This document shows positions 59,192 through 64,000 of a DNA stretch of 64,000 bases, in pieces. Origin of the DNA: Flavicella sediminum. Its GTDB lineage: Bacteria > Bacteroidota > Bacteroidia > Flavobacteriales > Flavobacteriaceae. The notes beneath the pieces are model-generated. The model searched no databases. It was not told the origin of the DNA and saw nothing but the letters and a program-made list of their open reading frames with translations. Where the stretch lies: contig NZ_VDET01000008.1 of NCBI RefSeq assembly GCF_006381105.1, positions 248,001 to 312,000 of the forward strand. Direction: 5' to 3'. The stretch's first letter is position 1. Every line of letters starts with the position of its first letter. Position numbers and translations under genes: made by a program.

Positions 59192-59596
59192 TTATTTACC
59201 GTGTGTAATTCTTATAATTTGATAGTTTCTAGCATCAATAATCATGGTGAATAAGCCTGTTAATTCAAACATAGTTTGTCCATTTTCTTTCCAGGGCTTT
59301 CTATGGGAGCCTTGAATAAACCAATAATTATTGATCATAAAAACAGCATAAGGCTTTTGTTTTTCGATTGATTTTTGTCCGTAAATGTCAAATAAAACAG
59401 CTTCTGAAAAGTCTATAACTTTTTTTCGATCCGTCAATATTGGTTTACTGCCTATGATATTATGGACTTCTTTTTTTGTTAAGGATTCGTTGAGTATTTC
59501 TTTGGCTTCTGAAAGTGTAATTCTATGATGTGCAAATTTTGTTTGTCCGTAACTACTTACTGCCATAAAGAAGATACATAGAAGTATGTGTTTCAT
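59192..59596 (-). CDS. Secreted NTF2-fold immunity-like protein (YbbC/YhhH type)
   Basis: 134 residues from the ATG at 59596, which starts a signal peptide (HILLCIFFMAVSSYGQ). The ATG at 59656 adds a non-signal leader. The motif series KKVIDFSEAVLFDIYGQKSIEKQKPYAVFMINNYWFIQGS (fragments: AVLFDIYGQKSI, NNYWFIQG) and FTMIIDARNYQIIRITHGK matches NTF2-fold immunity proteins that accompany polymorphic toxins. No toxin gene adjoins it. It may be an orphan immunity gene or a relative with another role. Confidence 0.65.
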   Translation of the reverse strand: MKHILLCIFFMAVSSYGQTKFAHHRITLSEAKEILNESLTKKEVHNIIGSKPILTDRKKVIDFSEAVLFDIYGQKSIEKQKPYAVFMINNYWFIQGSHRKPWKENGQTMFELTGLFTMIIDARNYQIIRITHGK

Positions 59597-59659
59597 AGGG
59601 ATTTTTTTGTTGAAAATTGAAGTTAAGGAATTTGCAGATGTTTCGCAATAGGACATAAA

Positions 59660-59687
59660 AAAACACCCATAAAATTATGGGTGTTTT
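59660..59687 (-). terminator. Terminator after dnaN
   Basis: AAAACACCCAT pairs with ATGGGTGTTTT across a 6-nt loop. A run of seven T follows on the minus strand. Confidence 0.9.
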
Positions 59688-59708
59688 AAATATAAGTTGA
59701 AAATTATT

Positions 59709-60827
59709 TTAGCTGTTTAGCATCACTGGCATTACCAACATGGTAATTTGCTCACCTTCTTCGCTTCCGTCAACAGGAGTTAAAATTCCGGCACGGTTAG
59801 GTAAAGACATTTCGATCAATACTTCATCAGAAGTTAGATTGCTCAACATTTCTGTTAAAAACCTAGAGTTGAAACCAATTTGCATGTCATCACCTTGGTA
59901 ATCACAATTCAAACGTTCGTCTGCTTTGTTTGCATAGTCAATATCTTCTGCAGAAATATTCAATTCTGTACCCGCCATTTTTAAGCGAATTTGATGTGTT
60001 GTTTTGCTAGAGAAAATAGAAACACGTTTGGTTGAATTCAAGAAAGAAGCTCTTTCTACAGTTAATTTGTTCGGATTTTCTTTAGGGATTACCGCATCGT
60101 AATTTGGGTATTTTCCGTCAATTAAACGACAAATAAGCACCACGTTGTCAAATACAAATTTTGCATTTGTGTTGTTGTATTCAATCGTAACATCGGTGTT
60201 GTTTGCTCCTAAAATTCCTTTTAATAAGTTCAAAGGTTTTTTAGGCATAATGAACTCAGCCGATTCGTTTGCCGTAATATCTGTTCTTGTATATTTTACC
60301 AATTTGTGTGCATCCGTAGCTACAAATGTCAGACTGTCTGTGCTAAATTGAAAAAACACACCACTCATTACAGGTCTTAAGTCGTCATTTCCAGTAGCAA
60401 AAATTGTTTTTGAAATAGCAGCGCCTAAAATAGCAGCAGGAATAATTGTAGAACTAGGACTGTCTAATGAAATTGTTTTAGGAAATTCATTTCCGTCAAA
60501 ATAAGCCATGTCGTATTTTCCTTGATCAGAACTTATTTCAATAGTCGAACTGTCTTCTGTTTTAAAAGTTAAAGGTTGGTTCGGGAAAGTTTTTAAAGTA
60601 TCTAATAAAAGTCTTGCAGAAATAGCTGCATTACCACTAGAATCGCTTTCAACTTCAATGGTACTTGTAATTGTTGTTTCTAGGTCAGAAGCTGAAATTT
60701 TAAGTTCGTTTTTGTCTAATTCAAACAAAAAGTTATCTAAAATTGGCAATGTATTGTTGTTGTTGATAACTCCACCTAAAATTTGAAGTTGTCTTAATAA
60801 TTGCGAGCTTGATACAATAAATTTCAT
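59709..60827 (-). CDS. dnaN: DNA polymerase III beta sliding clamp
   Basis: 372 residues, normal length. It begins MKFIVSSSQLLRQLQILGGV, with the three-domain clamp pattern (NTLPILDNFLFEL, ATDAHKLVKYTR, GKYPNYDAVIPKENPNKL) and the C-terminal hydrophobic-pocket strand ending TMLVMPVMLNS. It tethers the replicative polymerase to DNA. It stands alone here, not beside dnaA. Confidence 0.97.
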   Translation of the reverse strand: MKFIVSSSQLLRQLQILGGVINNNNTLPILDNFLFELDKNELKISASDLETTITSTIEVESDSSGNAAISARLLLDTLKTFPNQPLTFKTEDSSTIEISSDQGKYDMAYFDGNEFPKTISLDSPSSTIIPAAILGAAISKTIFATGNDDLRPVMSGVFFQFSTDSLTFVATDAHKLVKYTRTDITANESAEFIMPKKPLNLLKGILGANNTDVTIEYNNTNAKFVFDNVVLICRLIDGKYPNYDAVIPKENPNKLTVERASFLNSTKRVSIFSSKTTHQIRLKMAGTELNISAEDIDYANKADERLNCDYQGDDMQIGFNSRFLTEMLSNLTSDEVLIEMSLPNRAGILTPVDGSEEGEQITMLVMPVMLNS

Positions 60828-60916
60828 TATATATGTTTATTTTGTGCTAGTTGGTATAGTTTTTAGAGCGTTTTTCTACAGTATTAGTACTTACTGACTT
60901 CCTGTCACTCAACAAA

Positions 60917-60946
60917 CAAATATAGAGCAAATCGCTTGTCTAACAA
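60917..60946 (-). promoter_or_regulatory. dnaN promoter
   Basis: On the minus strand TTG (60946-60944), a 19-nt spacer, then TATATTTG (60924-60917), an exact TAnnTTTG box. It would leave a leader of roughly 80-90 nt before the dnaN ATG at 60827. Confidence 0.62.
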
Positions 60947-61038
60947 AGAAATGTTTTCAACAAAATTAGTAGGATTGTTCAAAACATTTCTTAGTTTTTG
61001 ACCTTGTTTTCGTGTGACTTAAGCAGTGTACCTTTTTG

Positions 61039-62367
61039 CTAAAGAAGTTCGTTGGCTAAGTTGGCTAGGGCAGATCGTTCTCCTTTTTCTAGTTTGATAT
61101 GTGCAAATAAATTTTGCCCTTGTAATTTGTCTATCAAATAAGACAGTCCGTTACTTTGTTCGTCCATATAAGGGGTGTCTATTTGATGAATGTCTCCTGT
61201 AAAAATAATTTTTGTGCCCTCTCCAGCTCTGGTAATAATAGTTTTAATTTCATGCGGTGTTAAGTTTTGAGCCTCATCTATAATAAAAATAACGTTGCTT
61301 AAACTTCTTCCCCTAATAAAAGCCAATGCAGTTAACGATAAAAAACCACTAGCTTCCATATCGTCCAAAGCTTTTCTTTTGCGTTCGTTTTCGCGGTACT
61401 GACTTTTGATAAATTTTAAATTATCCCAAAGCGGTTGCATATAGGGCGAAATTTTTTCATCGGCACCGCCAGGTAAAAATCCAATATCCCGATTGCTTAA
61501 AGGAATGATAGGTCTGGAAAGAATAATTTGTTCAAAATTGTTTTTTTGTTCTAGTGCAGCTGCTAAAGCCAATAAGGTTTTTCCTGTTCCTGCCACACCT
61601 TGTAAAGCAATTAATTTAATATCTGGGTCTAGCAAAGCATTTAAGGCAAATGTTTGTTCTGCATTTTTTGGTTTGATACCATAGGCATAGCTTTTTTCTA
61701 CTCGTTCAAGTTGATTGGTAAAACCATTGTACCTGGCTAAAACAGAATCGGAACTTTTGTTTAGTACATAATACCCGTTATTTACTTTGGCTTCCTTTAA
61801 AATACCGTCCTCATCAATTTTATTCTGATTGTACAGATTTTTGATATAGGTTGGGTCAATGTCATCTAAGTTAACAACTCCTTCCGAAATATTTTTAATA
61901 TTTGTAACTTTTCCTGTTAGGTAGTCTTCAGCAAGCAAACCAATAGCCTTTGCCTTGATTCTTAGATTGATATCTTTGGTAACTAGTGTTGTGGTGGCAG
62001 TTGGGTGTTCCTCTTGCATGCCTAAAGCCACGTTGATTATTTTATGATCATTTTTATTTTTCCCATAAATTGTTTCTGCATCAATTTTTAAAGCCTTTGT
62101 TAGCATCACAATTTTCATTTGTCCTCTATTTTTACCTAGAGGTATCCAATTGTTTAGCCCACCTTGGTCAGACATTTTATCTAGAAAACGAATGACAGAT
62201 CTTGCTTCGAAATTTTTCGTTTCATTTCCTATTTTAAAATTATCTAGTTCTTCTAATACGGTAATAGGAATAACGATGTCATTGTCTTCAAAACAATTGA
62301 TAGCATTGTGGTCAAACAAAAGAACGGAAGTGTCTAAAACAAATATTTTTTTTGTGGTTTTGCTCAT
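61039..62367 (-). CDS. PIN-PhoH ATPase (PhoH2 type)
   Basis: 442 residues from the ATG at 62367; the ATG at 62379 adds four residues. An N-terminal PIN nuclease domain (FVLDTSVLLFDHNAI, ITVLEELDNFK) is fused to a PhoH-type ATPase domain with Walker A GVAGTGKTLLALAAALEQ and Walker B FIIDEAQNLTPHEIKTIITR (shown in part). PhoH2 proteins combine RNA helicase and ribonuclease activities, often as VapBC-like relics without an antitoxin. No antitoxin-like small gene lies upstream. Confidence 0.92.
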   Translation of the reverse strand: MSKTTKKIFVLDTSVLLFDHNAINCFEDNDIVIPITVLEELDNFKIGNETKNFEARSVIRFLDKMSDQGGLNNWIPLGKNRGQMKIVMLTKALKIDAETIYGKNKNDHKIINVALGMQEEHPTATTTLVTKDINLRIKAKAIGLLAEDYLTGKVTNIKNISEGVVNLDDIDPTYIKNLYNQNKIDEDGILKEAKVNNGYYVLNKSSDSVLARYNGFTNQLERVEKSYAYGIKPKNAEQTFALNALLDPDIKLIALQGVAGTGKTLLALAAALEQKNNFEQIILSRPIIPLSNRDIGFLPGGADEKISPYMQPLWDNLKFIKSQYRENERKRKALDDMEASGFLSLTALAFIRGRSLSNVIFIIDEAQNLTPHEIKTIITRAGEGTKIIFTGDIHQIDTPYMDEQSNGLSYLIDKLQGQNLFAHIKLEKGERSALANLANELL

Positions 62368-62555
62368 TATAGAAATCAATTTTAAGGTGTTATGTATTCC
62401 TAAATATAGGAATGTTTAGCTAATGAAATACAGTGAGGTTGGGCGCTTCACGTGAAAAGTTGTTAACAACTGTGAAGAGTTTTTGTAACTGTTTGATTTG
62501 TTGAAGTGTATGTTTTTTTTGATCAAGATTAAAAGTTGTGTAGGGATTCAAATAG

Positions 62556-63175
62556 AATTTTGATTTGATAAAAGATAATAAAGAATTAGAGGTGTTACAT
62601 TTGTATTTTGAAGATTGCAATAGCATTTTTAAAGAAGAGAAGAGAAGAGTCGAGTCGTATTTTAATAGCTCACCGTTTTCATAAAGAATTGCCTTCAAGA
62701 TTTTCCTTTGCATGGAAACATCGTTTATCTTCATATAAAATGTCGTAGATGGTTAGAAAGAACCTCTAAAGAAATAGTACAAAGTGATTGGAGTTTAGTA
62801 GCAAAGAGATTTCGAATAAGCACTGAATTTGCTGCTTTTTTAAAAGAACTTAATCGATAGCAATGCAATAAGTGTAAGAAGCTTAGAAGTCTTTTTTGGA
62901 ATCAACGGAAAGAATTTTCAGAGACAGTATAAAGAACGACTGAGTGATTTTAAGGATTGGAAACAAAAATACATGCAACAGACTGCCTTAACTATCCTTT
63001 AAATATTGGACCTAATCAGATGCATTATGACTCAATTGCAAACTTCTTCAATAACAGAAGTACAAATGCTGCTGCAGAATCCTTCAATGCCAAAATTAAA
63101 GACTTTAGAAGGAGTTTTAGAGGTGTAACTGACATCAAATTCTTCTTATTTAGACTTGCCAATATTTATGCGTAA
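62556..63175 (+). pseudogene. Decayed ISAon1-like (ISL3 superfamily) transposase
   Basis: Read on the plus strand with frameshifts and stops, the region gives NFDLIKDNKELEVLHLYFED, then QDFPLHGNIVYLHIKCRRW, DWSLVAKRFRISTEFAAFLK (a stop follows at 62858-62860 in that frame), SLEVFFGINGKNFQRQYKER, LSDFKDWKQK and finally FFNNRSTNAAAESFNAKIKD to FRLANIYA with a natural stop at 63175. Order and motifs match the N-region and C-terminus of ISAon1-type transposases. The central catalytic part (about 200 residues) is deleted, so it cannot move. Confidence 0.8.
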
Positions 63176-63186
63176 TTATCAAAATC

Positions 63187-63304
63187 CCACAACTTTTACG
63201 ACTGACCCGAAATAAGGGAGTTGTCCATTTGCAATAGTTGAATGAAAATAATCATACAAATTAACAATATTCTAAATTAAGACCCAACTTTTGCACCTGA
63301 TCCC
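63187..63304. mobile_element. Two right-end-like sequences of the IS relic
   Basis: CCACAACTTTTACGACTGAC (from 63187) and CCCAACTTTTGCACCTGATC (from 63283) are two similar copies 96 bp apart, both just after the transposase relic. They look like IS right ends, one for the relic and one for a nested or duplicated end. No matching left end was found near 62400. Between 63176 and 63386 no gene is seen. Confidence 0.5.
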
Positions 63305-63349
63305 TTATCCCTGATCCATCCTTTGTTTACAAGGCTTGAGTTTTAAGCA

Positions 63350-63386
63350 AAAAAAAACATCCTAAAAAGGATGTTCTTTTTTTTTG
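63350..63386 (-). terminator. Terminator after tRNA-Thr
   Basis: AACATCC (63356-63362) pairs with GGATGTT (63369-63375). On the minus strand a run of eight or more T follows. Confidence 0.82.
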
Positions 63387-63460
63387 AGCCGATGGAGGGA
63401 CTCGAACCCACGACCTGCTGATTACAAATCAGCTGCTCTAGCCAGCTGAGCTACATCGGC
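63387..63460 (-). tRNA. tRNA-Thr (anticodon TGT)
   Basis: On the minus strand the acceptor GCCGATG pairs with CATCGGC, the anticodon stem CTGAT/ATCAG encloses TTTGTAA with anticodon TGT, and the T-arm reads GGTTCGAGTCC. Complete, with no encoded CCA. Confidence 0.95.
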
Positions 63461-63595
63461 TTGTTTTAAAGATATGTGTTTCTCTAAAGCGGTGCAAATA
63501 TATGTCTGTTTAATGTACTACGCAAGAAAAAAATGAATAAAAAACAAACTTTTTTTTAAGCGATTGATTTTCAGTATTATTTTTTTTATTGGCAT

Positions 63596-63626
63596 AAAAA
63601 AAGCTACTCGAATGAGTAGCTTTTTT
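63596..63626 (-). terminator. Terminator of the right-edge gene
   Basis: AAAAAGCTACTC pairs with GAGTAGCTTTTT across a GAAT loop, with T-runs on both strands. It lies 55 nt after the stop of the gene at 63681. Confidence 0.88.
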
Positions 63627-63680
63627 ATCGTGTTCAAAAGATAATTATTGCTTTTTATCAGTTAAGATATTAGTCAATAT

Positions 63681-64000
63681 TTATTTTTTTATCCATTTAT
63701 TGTAGCCAAAAACAAAGTTAAGTCCAACTCGAACGGTTCCTCCATTTGTATCTTCAATTTTTCCTGCCAAGTTAGCAATATTATCAGTTGCTGCATATAA
63801 TTGTAAGAAACCTAATCTTAAAACAACATTGGCTCCAAATCTCATATCACTATTAGGTCCACCTGCACTTGCAACAACCCCATAAGTAGTTTTGTTTAAA
63901 GTTCTGTTGAATCCTAAAGCATAACTTGCTTTCACATCAATAAGTGTATTGCTTTTCTTAAAGAAAGCTGCAGTTAAAGCATTTTTTTCAGTCAATTGAT
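63681..64000 (-). CDS. C-terminal part of an outer-membrane-type protein, cut by the window edge
   Basis: At least 104 residues of beta-strand-rich sequence (DVKASYALGFNRTLNK, DMRFGANVVLRLGFLQLYAATDNI, GGTVRVGLNFVFGYNKW; parts shown). The alternating pattern and the aromatic strand end GLNFVFGYNKWIKK resemble the C-terminus of DUF5723-like barrel proteins of Bacteroidota. The methionine at 63995 is unlikely to be the true start; the frame is open to the edge. Only the 3' end is in the window, so the family call is tentative. Confidence 0.55.
   Translation of the reverse strand, partial: QLTEKNALTAAFFKKSNTLIDVKASYALGFNRTLNKTTYGVVASAGGPNSDMRFGANVVLRLGFLQLYAATDNIANLAGKIEDTNGGTVRVGLNFVFGYNKWIKK

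Noticed and set aside
62420-62734. Minus-strand open frame of 104 codons
   Set aside because: It lies antisense to the transposase relic, whose plus-strand reading gives ISAon1-like motifs.
1-64000. CRISPR array, prophage or intact insertion sequence
   Set aside because: No regular short repeats with spacers, no phage structural genes and no complete transposase were found.

Overview
The window looks like a chromosome segment of a marine-type member of the Flavobacteriaceae (Bacteroidota). The evidence is low GC, flavobacterial promoters (TTG about 19-21 bases before TAnnTTTG), a SusC/SusD pair, a hybrid two-component regulator, and type IX secretion (T9SS) tails. I cannot name the genus from sequence alone.

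Left edge (1-710): tRNA-Ser, tRNA-Pro and tRNA-Arg, a terminator, and a diverged tandem repeat of about 107 bp. 711-2395: a CBM9-like protein and a LacI-family regulator. 2433-10379: a hexosamine operon headed by three LacI-type palindromes. It holds a sugar nucleotidyltransferase, a NahK-like kinase, a GalE-like epimerase, an MFS sugar transporter, a NagB-PIG-L fusion and GlmM. Together they look like a GalNAc salvage route.

10442-49520: a glycosaminoglycan (chondroitin/dermatan sulfate type) utilization locus. Degradation: two PL8 chondroitinase-type lyases with intact catalytic residues, three formylglycine sulfatases, a GH88 unsaturated glucuronyl hydrolase, two paralogous beta-helix proteins, a CBM96/DNRLRE protein, a DUF6250-like lipoprotein and two T9SS-exported multidomain proteins. 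Capture and uptake: a surface binding lipoprotein, SusC, SusD and a TRAP transporter. Regulation: an HTCS and a second LacI regulator. Uronate catabolism: kduI, kduD and a DUF4861 lipoprotein. Polymer would be cut to unsaturated disaccharides, desulfated and split by GH88. The 5-keto-4-deoxyuronate goes through KduI/KduD, and the GalNAc through the left-hand operon. KDG kinase and aldolase are not in the window.

Two regulatory layers are visible. Seven transcription units of the locus start with the same promoter layout: two C-rich half-sites about 21-23 bp apart, then usually a TAnTTTTAC-like -7 box. These are candidate HTCS sites. Separately, one identical 22-bp palindrome (core TACAATCGATTGTA) sits at the kduI/lacI divergent promoters and at the TRAP promoter. 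It would place kdu genes, TRAP and the lacI-HTCS operon under one LacI regulator.

49595-64000: mostly housekeeping or unrelated genes. These are an FdhF/YdeP-type molybdoenzyme with FdhD, a thioesterase, a THUMP-like methyltransferase, an AI-2E family protein, a metallophosphoesterase, a membrane protein, an AcpH-like protein, an NTF2-fold immunity-like protein, dnaN and a PIN-PhoH ATPase. They are followed by a decayed ISAon1-like transposase relic, tRNA-Thr and the 3' end of a gene running off the window.
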